This document shows positions 1 to 8,866 of a DNA stretch of 33,299 nt, piece by piece. Under the pieces are notes generated by a model, which searched no databases, was not told the DNA's origin, and saw only the letters and a list, made by a program, of their open reading frames with translations. The translations under genes and the position numbers were made by a program. This stretch comes from Promethearchaeia archaeon. Its GTDB lineage: Archaea > Asgardarchaeota > Lokiarchaeia > Sigyniarchaeales > SOKP01. The stretch covers positions 1-33,299 of the forward strand of contig JAHQWI010000113.1 of the NCBI GenBank assembly GCA_029856085.1, written 5' to 3'. The first letter of the stretch is position 1; each line of letters opens with the position of its first letter.

Positions 1-275
1 GGAGAATTTGGCTCTTTTAAAGCTGCTAGAGCATATAAATAAACATTATCAACGAAGTTAATAGCGATCGTACCATATTCTTTAAGATTCTTATAGGTAG
101 TCGTGCTATAGAAAGGTGATATCTGAATTTGATCTCCCTCTATCATTCTAATACCCATACAGGACGCATTAGGCTTAATATCTTTATCTTTTGCTGTTAT
201 AGAATAAGTTGTAGCAATAATTTCATATAAATTATCTTTCTTCAACCCAAAATCTTGATAATCAAACATTTTCAT
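1..275 (-). CDS. DUF447-family (FMN-binding split-barrel-like) protein, C-terminus truncated by window edge
   Basis: Reverse-strand translation from ATG at 275: MKMFDYQDFGLKKDNLYEIIATTYSITAKDKDIKPNASCMGIRMIEGDQIQISPFYSTTTYKNLKEYGTIAINFVDNVYLYALAALKEPNS; pattern E-I-x-A-T...PNA..MG...P..TYKNLK...AINF.D typical of DUF447. Not in the ORF track because it runs off the window. Confidence 0.7.
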   Translation of the reverse strand, partial: MKMFDYQDFGLKKDNLYEIIATTYSITAKDKDIKPNASCMGIRMIEGDQIQISPFYSTTTYKNLKEYGTIAINFVDNVYLYALAALKEPNS

Positions 276-337
276 TTAATACTATTGTTATTTTCTTCAT
301 TTTGCCATTTTTGATTTCTCTATGGAAGAGAAAGAAG

Positions 338-1216
338 TTAAAGACTAAATTTGGTCACCTTAGGCCTTGTTTCAATTTCAGGGTAAATTTTGCCAGTAAT
401 AGGGGGAGAACTGTTGTATATTTCTTCAATATCTATTAATCCAAATTCAATATCTTCGACTTTTTGAATACTGGTAAAGGTTCCTTTTACAACTTGACTG
501 GCCATATCGAAATTAGCACCAATTACAGCGACTTTTGAATTAACGGGAATCTGTAATAAATCTTCCTTCGAATCTGCTAATGGGAAATAGAGTCTATTAT
601 AATCAACAGTATTTATTTGAAGATTTGGTATAATTAAAGGATAACCATCAGAAGAATCAATATATGCAATCGCTCTAACACCTATTGGATCTGAAAATAG
701 CTTATATCCAATAACATTTAATCGTTTCTCCTCTAGTCCGGTTTTTGCTTCTTTTCTAATAGTTCTAATAATTTTTCTTGGTATACTACTAGGTGGTAAA
801 TTTCTAATGGGAGTTACAGCAATAACCTTATTATAAAAGACTTTATAGACGTTAATATACGTAAAATAACGAAAAAACTCTGATCGATTAAAATAATCAA
901 GGTCTTCTCCTTTGGTTTTAGTATGAGTAAAATCAGCTTTTACTTGAATAAATTTAAATGGAGGTTGTGAGGTCATATAAAAAATTCCTTGTTTTGGATT
1001 TTTTTGTACATTTTCCTTACTAGTACCAGCAAAAAATTGTCCCCATACTATTTGATCCCTACTTATCGCCCGATTTGATGTAATAATAGTAATATGGGGC
1101 CATCCCCGTGAATCTATAGTTGAGACTAATTTTACCATTACATCTGGTTGAGTAAAATCAATAAGTTTATCTGAAAATTCAGGAACCCAACCTAATTTAT
1201 TATTATTTTCCCTCAT
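338..1216 (-). CDS. Pyridoxamine 5'-phosphate oxidase-like FMN-binding split-barrel protein, probably duplicated domains
   Basis: 292 aa; 'VKLVSTIDSRGWPHITIITSN' resembles PNPOx N-terminal strand pattern, with a second similar segment 'GVRAIAYIDSSDGYPLIIPNLQ'. Confidence 0.55.
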   Translation of the reverse strand: MRENNNKLGWVPEFSDKLIDFTQPDVMVKLVSTIDSRGWPHITIITSNRAISRDQIVWGQFFAGTSKENVQKNPKQGIFYMTSQPPFKFIQVKADFTHTKTKGEDLDYFNRSEFFRYFTYINVYKVFYNKVIAVTPIRNLPPSSIPRKIIRTIRKEAKTGLEEKRLNVIGYKLFSDPIGVRAIAYIDSSDGYPLIIPNLQINTVDYNRLYFPLADSKEDLLQIPVNSKVAVIGANFDMASQVVKGTFTSIQKVEDIEFGLIDIEEIYNSSPPITGKIYPEIETRPKVTKFSL

Positions 1217-1244
1217 AATTCATCAATTTATTTAATATTGTTTT

Positions 1245-2249
1245 TTAATCTACATTATCAACAAGATGGCGATCTTGATTTTTCATTATATTTTCATTGT
1301 TTTTTATACTTCTTATCAGTCCAGACCAATGAGGATTTTTAACACCTGTAGATTCGGCAATATTGAGAAAATGTTCCATTTCCTCCTTTTTCATTAATAA
1401 AATGTCTTTTAACGACCAATCTATATTTAATCTCTCATACTTTGAGACACAAAGGTTATTAAAAGAAAGAAGATCCCATCTTTCAGGAAAATTATTTAAT
1501 TTATTTACAATGAACTCTCCTATTCCTTTAATATTTTCCTCAATAGCAGTATAAAGGGGGATAATGGGAGTTCTTATCCACATTTTTTTACCATTTCCTT
1601 TTAAATAATTAGAAATCCAAATAGCGTTTTCCAATATTGCTTCATTAGGTACTCCTGTAAATTCCTTATGCTTATCAGAATCTATATGTTTGATATCTAA
1701 AAGCACTAAATCTACATAGGGTAAAATTTGTTCATAAACCTTTTTAGAAGCATATCCACATGTATCTACAGCAGTAGATATGCCATTTTCTTTACATTTT
1801 TTCAAAAAATCAGCTACAAAATCAGGTTGTTGTGTCGGTTCACCGCCTGAAACAGTTACTCCTCCATTAGATTCAGTGTAATAGATCTTATCTTTTTCAA
1901 TTTCATAGAAAAGATCTTCTAACTTCCACCATCTACCTAACATATTTAATGCGGTAGAAGGGCATTCCACAACACACTCTCCGCATTCAGTACATTTTTC
2001 TCGATCAATATTAAGTCCATTCTTATCAAAGGATAGTGCTTTTTGTTGACATGTTTCTATGCATATCTTGCATCCAATACATTTATGCTTAAACCACTCA
2101 AGTTGAGGAATTTTAAGTATAGATTCAGGATTATGACACCATATGCATTTTAATGGACAATGTTTAAAAAACACAGTTGTTCTGATGCCTGGACCATCCT
2201 CAGTTGAAAATTTCTGAATTTGAAAAATTAAAGCTTCAGATGCTGCCAT
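1245..2249 (-). CDS. Glycyl-radical enzyme activating enzyme (radical SAM, PflA-like with two ferredoxin-type 4Fe-4S motifs)
   Basis: CxxxCxxC-type motif FKHCPLKCIWCHNPES; CIGCKICIETCQQKA and CTECGECVVECPSTA; SGGEPTQQPDF. Start probably MAASEALIFQIQKFSTEDGPGIRTTVF at 2249, not 2354 as in the ORF track, which overlaps the upstream gene. Confidence 0.92.
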   Translation of the reverse strand: MAASEALIFQIQKFSTEDGPGIRTTVFFKHCPLKCIWCHNPESILKIPQLEWFKHKCIGCKICIETCQQKALSFDKNGLNIDREKCTECGECVVECPSTALNMLGRWWKLEDLFYEIEKDKIYYTESNGGVTVSGGEPTQQPDFVADFLKKCKENGISTAVDTCGYASKKVYEQILPYVDLVLLDIKHIDSDKHKEFTGVPNEAILENAIWISNYLKGNGKKMWIRTPIIPLYTAIEENIKGIGEFIVNKLNNFPERWDLLSFNNLCVSKYERLNIDWSLKDILLMKKEEMEHFLNIAESTGVKNPHWSGLIRSIKNNENIMKNQDRHLVDNVD

Positions 2250-2301
2250 TATCTTAATTTTATTTAGTTTTAATAATAATTGTAAAATTAATAAAAAATT
2301 T

Positions 2302-4806
2302 CTACATTCTATGAGATTCTCTTGCGATAATCTCATTTTGTAATTCTCTTCCAATAGCAGTAAAGTATGCGTTATAACCTGTTACTCTAACTAGAAGATT
2401 AGTATAATTTTCAGGGTTTTTTTGAGCATCTTTTAACATTTTGACATCGAGCATATTGATTTGTAGAGCAGTGCCTCCGTTTTCTATATAACCTCTTAAA
2501 TAAGCTTTAAATTTTTCTTTATGCTCTGGATCTCTAATTATAGATGGATTAAATGTAATTGTATGACTTGCTCCATTGGGTAAGTAATTAATATATTCTC
2601 CAGATTCAATTTTACCTCCTAATGTCTTACCAACAGAATTAGTAACCGCAGTAGGTCCCTTCATATCAGCTCCATCGGTAGGACAAATAGCATTTGACAG
2701 AAATGATCCATTATTTCGTCCATTTGGAGTAGCTATTGTATAACTAGCATCAGCTCCTGCCCAATAGTTCCATGATAACATTCCTGGACGATATTGATGA
2801 TTAGTTGGTGTTTTATAAATCCAACATTCTTCTGCCCATGTTTCCATTACCATTCTAGCTAGTTCATCAGCATCATCTTCATCGTTTCCATATTTTGGAG
2901 CCTTATTCCTTAAGTATGTTTGCATTATCTCATTTCCTTTGAAGTCACTCATAATGGCATCCTTAATCTGCGCTATTGTATATTTCTTATCTTCATAAAC
3001 TAGCTTTTTAATTGCTAATAATGAATCTACTGTTGTAGCAAAACCCACACCTTCAACAGTAATAAATCTCAATTCCGGACCGCCATTTGTAATATCTAAA
3101 CCTTGCTCTATACATCCCCGAACCATCGATGATAAGTATGGAGTACGAATAAAATCTCCTCGAAGTTCTTCGCACATATTATTCAAATCTACAGTATATT
3201 TAATTATAAATCTCACTTGTTCTTTCCAAGCGTTATAAAAATCCTCCCATGTTTGAAATTTTTCAGCGTCTCCCCTTTCTGGTCCGATTTGCTCCCCAAG
3301 TTTAGTAATAATATTATCCCCCGGCATATTTTGTCCATTCCACAATGTTAACTCTATAGATTTAGTTAAATTAGGATTGCAATTTACAGTTCCACTTCTA
3401 TCATTGCCTTGCATTGTGTTTTCCAAACAACCTACTACTCCATAATTCCAAGCTTCTTCTTTACGTATGCCTTCTTTAATCATTCCAGCAATACTCCTCT
3501 CATCAAAATTTAGAATGAATGGAGAACCCTGAGCTCTAGCAATCATATCTACTAAAATATCTAAAAGTTTATCAGGAGAATTTCTATGAATCCTTACATT
3601 CGGTTTAGGCTCAAGACTAGGGTACCACGAATCTATAACTTCAAGCATAGTATATGTAAGTTCATTTGTTAAATCTTCTCCATTTGGACCACACCCTGAG
3701 AGCGTTATAATTTGACCAAATGCTGATGTTATTCCCTGTTTACCAGCTTTGATCATTGCATCATAAGTTGTATTACAATGAAACCAGAAACTACCTAAAA
3801 TCTCTTTTGCAAACTCTTTAGTGATCTTTTTTTGCTCAATAACGTCTTTTTTATACAAATCCCATAGGTATTGATCAAGTCTCCCAAAAGAAAGGCCTGC
3901 TCCGGGGTAAGATTCTTCAGCCATTACTAACATATGAATGAGCCAAACTGTTTGAACCCCCTGCCAAAAAGTCTCAGCAGGTTCCCATGGCACTCTTTCT
4001 AAATTTCTTGACATTTGTTCAAGTTCTTGTATTCTTTCAGGTTTAAATGTATCTTCTTTTAATTTTCGACATTCTTCAGCGTACTTTTTTGCTAATTCCC
4101 TTGGAATTTCTGCTGAGATCATCATTGCCCTAAGTTCTTCTCCTTTTGAACCACTTTTTTCCTCTTCGCTAAGGTTATCGTATGTCTTTCTGGCTTTTTC
4201 ATAAATATATTTAAATCCTTCTTTAACTACTGTTTCATAATCAGGTATAATATGACCTGATGTTGCTCCTAGATTTCCGAAACCAGATTTATGATATTTA
4301 AAAACAGCTTCTCGATTTTTTATATTTTTTTTCCAATATTCTTTCGCTTCTTCTTCATTAAAACATTTGCTTAATTGTGTATTAAATCTCCCACCTGCAA
4401 TTAAATCATTTTCAGAAATAATTTCCTGAGGAATATAGTCAAGCATAACTTTTTCGAAAAATATTGCTCTTCGTTCGGGTAATGATAATTCCCAAAAATC
4501 ATCTGGTAATTCTATTGGTATAGCCATTGATCTAAAAGATGAAGCAAATACACCTTTATCATTTTTTCCCAAAATTTGGATATAGCTATATACATCAGGA
4601 GACACATAAAAATCTCCCTCATGAAAAACAATATCCCAATCTGTTCCTGTTGTAAATGGCATATATTGGTTATTCCAACCTCGTTTTAATCCCTTAAAGT
4701 AATAATTTCTAAGCCATTTAGAACGAGGAGAAAGATCATGAGGTTCAGCAATAGGAAATTTAGGCTCTTCTTTTCGATTATCTTGATTTCTATTAATGTT
4801 AATCAT
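2302..4806 (-). CDS. Glycyl radical enzyme (pyruvate formate-lyase superfamily, substrate unknown)
   Basis: 834 aa; active-site Cys loop WNYGVVGCLENTMQGND and C-terminal glycyl radical motif LLVRVTGYNAYFTAIGRELQNEII; next to its activase. Confidence 0.93.
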   Translation of the reverse strand: MININRNQDNRKEEPKFPIAEPHDLSPRSKWLRNYYFKGLKRGWNNQYMPFTTGTDWDIVFHEGDFYVSPDVYSYIQILGKNDKGVFASSFRSMAIPIELPDDFWELSLPERRAIFFEKVMLDYIPQEIISENDLIAGGRFNTQLSKCFNEEEAKEYWKKNIKNREAVFKYHKSGFGNLGATSGHIIPDYETVVKEGFKYIYEKARKTYDNLSEEEKSGSKGEELRAMMISAEIPRELAKKYAEECRKLKEDTFKPERIQELEQMSRNLERVPWEPAETFWQGVQTVWLIHMLVMAEESYPGAGLSFGRLDQYLWDLYKKDVIEQKKITKEFAKEILGSFWFHCNTTYDAMIKAGKQGITSAFGQIITLSGCGPNGEDLTNELTYTMLEVIDSWYPSLEPKPNVRIHRNSPDKLLDILVDMIARAQGSPFILNFDERSIAGMIKEGIRKEEAWNYGVVGCLENTMQGNDRSGTVNCNPNLTKSIELTLWNGQNMPGDNIITKLGEQIGPERGDAEKFQTWEDFYNAWKEQVRFIIKYTVDLNNMCEELRGDFIRTPYLSSMVRGCIEQGLDITNGGPELRFITVEGVGFATTVDSLLAIKKLVYEDKKYTIAQIKDAIMSDFKGNEIMQTYLRNKAPKYGNDEDDADELARMVMETWAEECWIYKTPTNHQYRPGMLSWNYWAGADASYTIATPNGRNNGSFLSNAICPTDGADMKGPTAVTNSVGKTLGGKIESGEYINYLPNGASHTITFNPSIIRDPEHKEKFKAYLRGYIENGGTALQINMLDVKMLKDAQKNPENYTNLLVRVTGYNAYFTAIGRELQNEIIARESHRM

Positions 4807-4932
4807 TTAAAAGATCACAAATTGATATTTCCACTTGAAAATATATTTTAATATTTAATCTAACTAAAATAAAGCAAATTCAATTATAAAATTTTAAATT
4901 TATAATTATTAGAAATATTAGAAATTCTAATT

Positions 4933-5465
4933 TTACTTAAGTCTTGCTTCAGAAAGATGTAAATGATCGGTCTCTACTTCTACAAAAGCTTGGAATATTT
5001 CTTTTACTCGTTCATTTTTAGCCTCTGCTGCCGCTTGTCCATAAAACTTAATTGCTCTGTCCTCCCTACTGTGCGATTCCTCTAAATTTTGATTGAATTC
5101 AGGAGCACATTTGTCGTACTTGGGGAATTCGATTTTATCCATCTTTAAAATCTTCTTCCAGCAGGCCGCGTGTTCTGCCTCAACCTTAGCAAGGATCTTA
5201 AACAGCTTTTGACCATCTAATTCAGGAGTCTTCTTACTCGCACATTTATAAAAAATATTATTAGAAACTTCCACTTCTAAAGCTTTTTCAGCATTCGCTT
5301 TATCTTTTTCATTTAATTCAACATCCCAAGCACCTGTATCATCATATTCTGTTGATTCTACGAAATATTTTTCGAAAGCTCCGCAAAATGGACAGCGACT
5401 TGGTGCTTCCTCGCCAATATACGCTTCTCCACATATTTTACAAACATAAACTTTTACAAAAATCT
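4933..5465 (-). CDS. Rubredoxin-rubrerythrin (reverse-rubrerythrin-like) protein; N-terminal extension beyond the ORF call
   Basis: ORF 4933..5274 has ferritin-like segments (KVEAEHAACWKK; FVEVETDHLHL). The same frame stays open upstream and encodes FVKVYVCKICGEAYIGEEAPSRCPFCGAFEKYFVE (two CxxC). No ATG/GTG/TTG precedes this in frame; an ATT at about 5465 is the best candidate start. Confidence 0.75.
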
Positions 5466-5673
5466 CTATCCACCCCTTTTACAAAAAATTTAAATTCGAT
5501 ATTAAGGTATTAAAAATTCCACAGTTTTTATATTTTTAACTTAATTTCTAAAAACAGATGTTGTTAATTGTAAACTAAAAATAATAAACTTACACATATA
5601 GAAATATAAAAAAAAAATAGGATATAAGAAGAAATATTAATTTCTTATCACACATTAAAAAACTTGTCTGAAT

Positions 5674-6777
5674 TTGCCTGAAAAAAAACTGACTTGTCTT
5701 GGAATAGATCCAGGGTCGAAGAGTTGGGACTTTTATGCTTTAAATGGAAACGAAGTAATCCTAGACACATCTTTACCCACTAAAGAATTGATAAATGATC
5801 CTCAAAAAGTAATTACTATCATTGATTCTGTCAAAAATCTTGATATGATGGTTGCTCCAAGTGGGTTTGGACTCCCCTTAAAAGATGTAAATGAAATAAC
5901 TGAACAAGATATCTTTTTTACATTATTAAAATTTAACCAGAAAGCAAAAAACAAACTTATTGGTCTTGGAGAAGTTTTACGATTGATCAAAGCCCAAAAT
6001 ATACATGGCGTTATTGTTCCTGGAGTCAAACATCTCCCTACTGTTCCTAGATATCGTAAAATTAATAAAATTGATATGGGTACTGCTGATAAAATATGTA
6101 CAGCAGTAACAGGGATTAAAGATCAAATGGAACGGTTAAATATTCCTCCTGAAAGTACAAATTTTATTATGGTTGAAATCGGTTATGGGTTTACCGCTGT
6201 TTTAGCAATTGAAAACGGGCAAATAATTGATGGCATTGGTGGATCCAATATAATGGGTTTTAGAGCTTGTGGATCTCTTGATGGAGAATTAGCTTATCTA
6301 ATAAAAAATATTCATAAAGATAATATTTATAAAGGTGGGGTTGCCTTCATTGCAGGTTATTCTGATTTAAGTTTAAAAGAAATAACATTATTAGCTGAGA
6401 GGGATGAACAAACTAAAACTGCCCTTAAAGCTTATATGTCAAGTGTAAAAAAAGCTGTTTTTGGCATTTCTTCATCTTTTTCACAAAAAAACAAAATAAC
6501 AGAAGTTTTGTTGGCTGGTAGAGGTTCAAATTTATCATTTTTAAAGGACAAAATGATCCACGGTTTGAGAGACGTTGCACCTGTGAAAATAATGAATTCA
6601 TATAGTCAAATAGCAAAACGTGCTGCTCAAGGTGCTGCTTTCATTGCAAACGGGATTCTTGGTGGTGATTTTGAGCCATTAATTAATAACTTAAAAATTA
6701 AACAAGCTTCTGGCTCAATATTAGATGATATTTATATTCCATTTGAAAAAGAAAAGTGGATACGTGATTTAGATTAA
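5674..6777 (+). CDS. DUF1464-family protein (ASKHA-fold, predicted archaeal butyrate-kinase-like)
   Basis: 367 aa; LGIDPGSKSWDFYAL, NKIDMGTADKICTAV, VEIGYGFTAVLAIENGQIIDGIGGS, LLAGRGS; ASKHA phosphate/adenosine motifs. TTG start. Confidence 0.75.
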   Translation: MPEKKLTCLGIDPGSKSWDFYALNGNEVILDTSLPTKELINDPQKVITIIDSVKNLDMMVAPSGFGLPLKDVNEITEQDIFFTLLKFNQKAKNKLIGLGEVLRLIKAQNIHGVIVPGVKHLPTVPRYRKINKIDMGTADKICTAVTGIKDQMERLNIPPESTNFIMVEIGYGFTAVLAIENGQIIDGIGGSNIMGFRACGSLDGELAYLIKNIHKDNIYKGGVAFIAGYSDLSLKEITLLAERDEQTKTALKAYMSSVKKAVFGISSSFSQKNKITEVLLAGRGSNLSFLKDKMIHGLRDVAPVKIMNSYSQIAKRAAQGAAFIANGILGGDFEPLINNLKIKQASGSILDDIYIPFEKEKWIRDLD

Positions 6778-8347
6778 AATTTTAATAATCACTGGGCAAA
6801 ATAGCTATAACATAATAGAAAAGATAGTTATTTCTGTAAAAGAACATAGAATAAATATAATTAAAGCACCTACATCAATTTCGGCGTTTCTGACAGAGCA
6901 AGAAACATCATCAATTTTAGAAAAGACACAAATTTTTAACTATGATTTGGTCTTATTACCTGGTTTTGTCCAATGGGATTCATCGAAATTAGAAGAAATT
7001 TTTTTTATTAAAATTAGAAAAGGACCTGAATTTGCTTCTGATTTACCAGTTATCTTAAAAAATCTAAATAAAATTGAGTTGTCAACCAACCTTCCAGCAA
7101 ATAGATTATTAGAGGTTTCCGGAGAAAGTGATTATCATGATTTTGTAAAAAACCAACTAATAATTGCAAAGGAAGAGCTAGGGTATCATACATTTTATAT
7201 CAATAAAGAAAAATCCAATCTAATAATAGGTAGGTATTTACCACCACCAATAATAGCTGAAATAGTAAATTGTACAAATAAAGATAATGATAATATCCTT
7301 AAAAAAGTAAAGCATTATATAGCTTCAGGGGCAGACATTATAGACATTGGATGTATATCTAATAAACCTAATCCAGAAAGAATTAAGGAAATAATCGACT
7401 TAGTTAGGTCTAAATATGATGTTTTAATAAGTATTGATTCTATGGATAGTAAAGAAATCAATGCAGCAATAGATCAAGATATTGATCTTATTCTAAGTCT
7501 AGATTTGGGTAATTACAAAGAATTCTTGAATCTCCCTAAGAATATTCCTATCGTTATTCTCCCTACTAATATGAACCAAGCATATTTTCCTAAAGACCCT
7601 GATGTACGGGTTAAAAATTTGTTCAAATTGACTGAAATATTACAGAATAACGGATTTCAAAAATTAATTGCTGATCCCTTATTAGAAACGCCTATCAGCC
7701 CGGGAATATGTAATTCCTTAGAGACTTATTTTCTTTATAAAAAACAAATTACCCTTGAGAATTATAAAGGGTTTGAACTCCCCTTATTCTTTGGAATTTC
7801 AAATGTTGTTGAACTTATGGATATAGATTCGGTGGGAATAAATGGTCTTTTAGCTAGCATTGCAACGGAGCTAGATATTGGTATTCTTTTTACTGTTGAA
7901 CACAGTACAAAATTAATGGGAGGAGTAAGGGAGTTAAAAGAGAGTTTGAAATTGAATTATATTGCAAAATATAAAGAAACACCGCCGATAAATCAAGGAT
8001 TATCCGTTTTTAAGGCGAAAGGAAAAACTAGTCAAGAGACACCACATATAAATAAAAAAGGAGCGATCATAGTTAATTCTTTAAATCCTCAATATGATCC
8101 AGATGAGAAAGGGTATTTTAAAATTTATGTAAATCATTATTCTAAACAAATCTACATTTTACATTTTTCAAATACGCATGCAATATTAAATACTATGGTA
8201 GGAACAAATGCTGAAACGATAAGCAAGAAAATAGTCGAATTAAATATAACTGATCATATTCAGCATGTTAATTATCTTGGAAGAGAGTTAATTAAAGCAG
8301 AAATATGTTTGCAAACAGGAAAACCATACATTCAAGATGAAAAATAA
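6773..8347 (+). CDS. Dihydropteroate synthase-related protein (archaeal DHPS-like family), N-terminus extended upstream of the ORF call
   Basis: ORF 6947..8347 has GADIIDIGCISNKPNPERI and DVLISIDSMDSKEINAAI. The frame is open back to 6773 (first codon after TAG) and encodes IKILIITGQNSYNIIEKIVISVKEHRINIIKAPTSISAFLTEQETSSILEKTQIFNYD before the TTG start used in the track. Confidence 0.75.
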   Translation: MKILIITGQNSYNIIEKIVISVKEHRINIIKAPTSISAFLTEQETSSILEKTQIFNYDLVLLPGFVQWDSSKLEEIFFIKIRKGPEFASDLPVILKNLNKIELSTNLPANRLLEVSGESDYHDFVKNQLIIAKEELGYHTFYINKEKSNLIIGRYLPPPIIAEIVNCTNKDNDNILKKVKHYIASGADIIDIGCISNKPNPERIKEIIDLVRSKYDVLISIDSMDSKEINAAIDQDIDLILSLDLGNYKEFLNLPKNIPIVILPTNMNQAYFPKDPDVRVKNLFKLTEILQNNGFQKLIADPLLETPISPGICNSLETYFLYKKQITLENYKGFELPLFFGISNVVELMDIDSVGINGLLASIATELDIGILFTVEHSTKLMGGVRELKESLKLNYIAKYKETPPINQGLSVFKAKGKTSQETPHINKKGAIIVNSLNPQYDPDEKGYFKIYVNHYSKQIYILHFSNTHAILNTMVGTNAETISKKIVELNITDHIQHVNYLGRELIKAEICLQTGKPYIQDEK

Positions 8348-8375
8348 AAAAGTTGTTGGCTGTACCTTAATCCAT

Positions 8376-8663
8376 TTATACTATCTCAAAACAAGTTTTT
8401 AAATCCATACCCTTTTCCAATAAAGGTTGTAGTTTCGCCATATTTTTTCCCAAATTAGCCATGTGTGCCTTAATTGCATCTCCGTCTTTGTATTTCTCAT
8501 ACCATACTATTGTATTTTCTTGATCTTTTACCGTGTGGGGGATATAAGCTAATAAACCTGGCTCGGATGCTCTTACCTTTGGCACGATTTCTTTCAAAAC
8601 TTCTTTTGCTTCTTCCATTTTGCCTTCTTTAACATGTATGGTCGCAATAATTGAAATTGTCAA
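8376..8663 (-). CDS. Antibiotic biosynthesis monooxygenase (ABM) domain protein, quinol monooxygenase-like
   Basis: 95 aa dimeric alpha-beta barrel pattern: IATIHVKEGKMEEAKEVLKEIVPKVRASEPGLLAYIPH...NTIVWYEKYKDGDAIKAHMAN. Confidence 0.8.
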   Translation of the reverse strand: MTISIIATIHVKEGKMEEAKEVLKEIVPKVRASEPGLLAYIPHTVKDQENTIVWYEKYKDGDAIKAHMANLGKNMAKLQPLLEKGMDLKTCFEIV

Positions 8664-8780
8664 ATACTTTATACCTCCAAATTAATGATGAAATTTATAA
8701 TGATAATTCAAATTTAAATGATTTCTAAAGTAAAATTGTAGCAGAGGTCAATTATAGTTTAAAAAAATTCAAAAGGGAAA

Positions 8781-8794
8781 AAATATATTTAAGA
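8781..8794 (+). promoter_or_regulatory. Candidate archaeal TATA-box (aaatatatttaaga) upstream of the Glu dehydrogenase-CBS gene
   Basis: A/T-rich TATA-like element in the intergenic region about 75 nt before ATG 8867; weak given the AT-rich background. Confidence 0.3.
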
Positions 8795-8866
8795 ATGAAA
8801 TCTTTAAAAAATTGCTAAGTTGAATAATCCTATTGTCATAGTAACTAAATTAAAAGGAAGGAAATT

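Noticed and set aside
1363-1554. 63-aa plus-strand ORF
   Set aside because: Antisense to the well-supported GRE activase; no recognisable motif.
2250-2354. N-terminal extension of the GRE activase in the ORF track (MEENYKMRLSQENLIEC...)
   Set aside because: Overlaps the 3' end of the glycyl radical enzyme gene; the family N-terminus begins at MAASEALIFQIQKFSTEDGPGIR, so the extension is probably not translated.
5802-6029. 75-aa minus-strand ORF within the DUF1464 gene
   Set aside because: Antisense shadow of a clear coding frame, low-information translation; same applies to 6425..6616.
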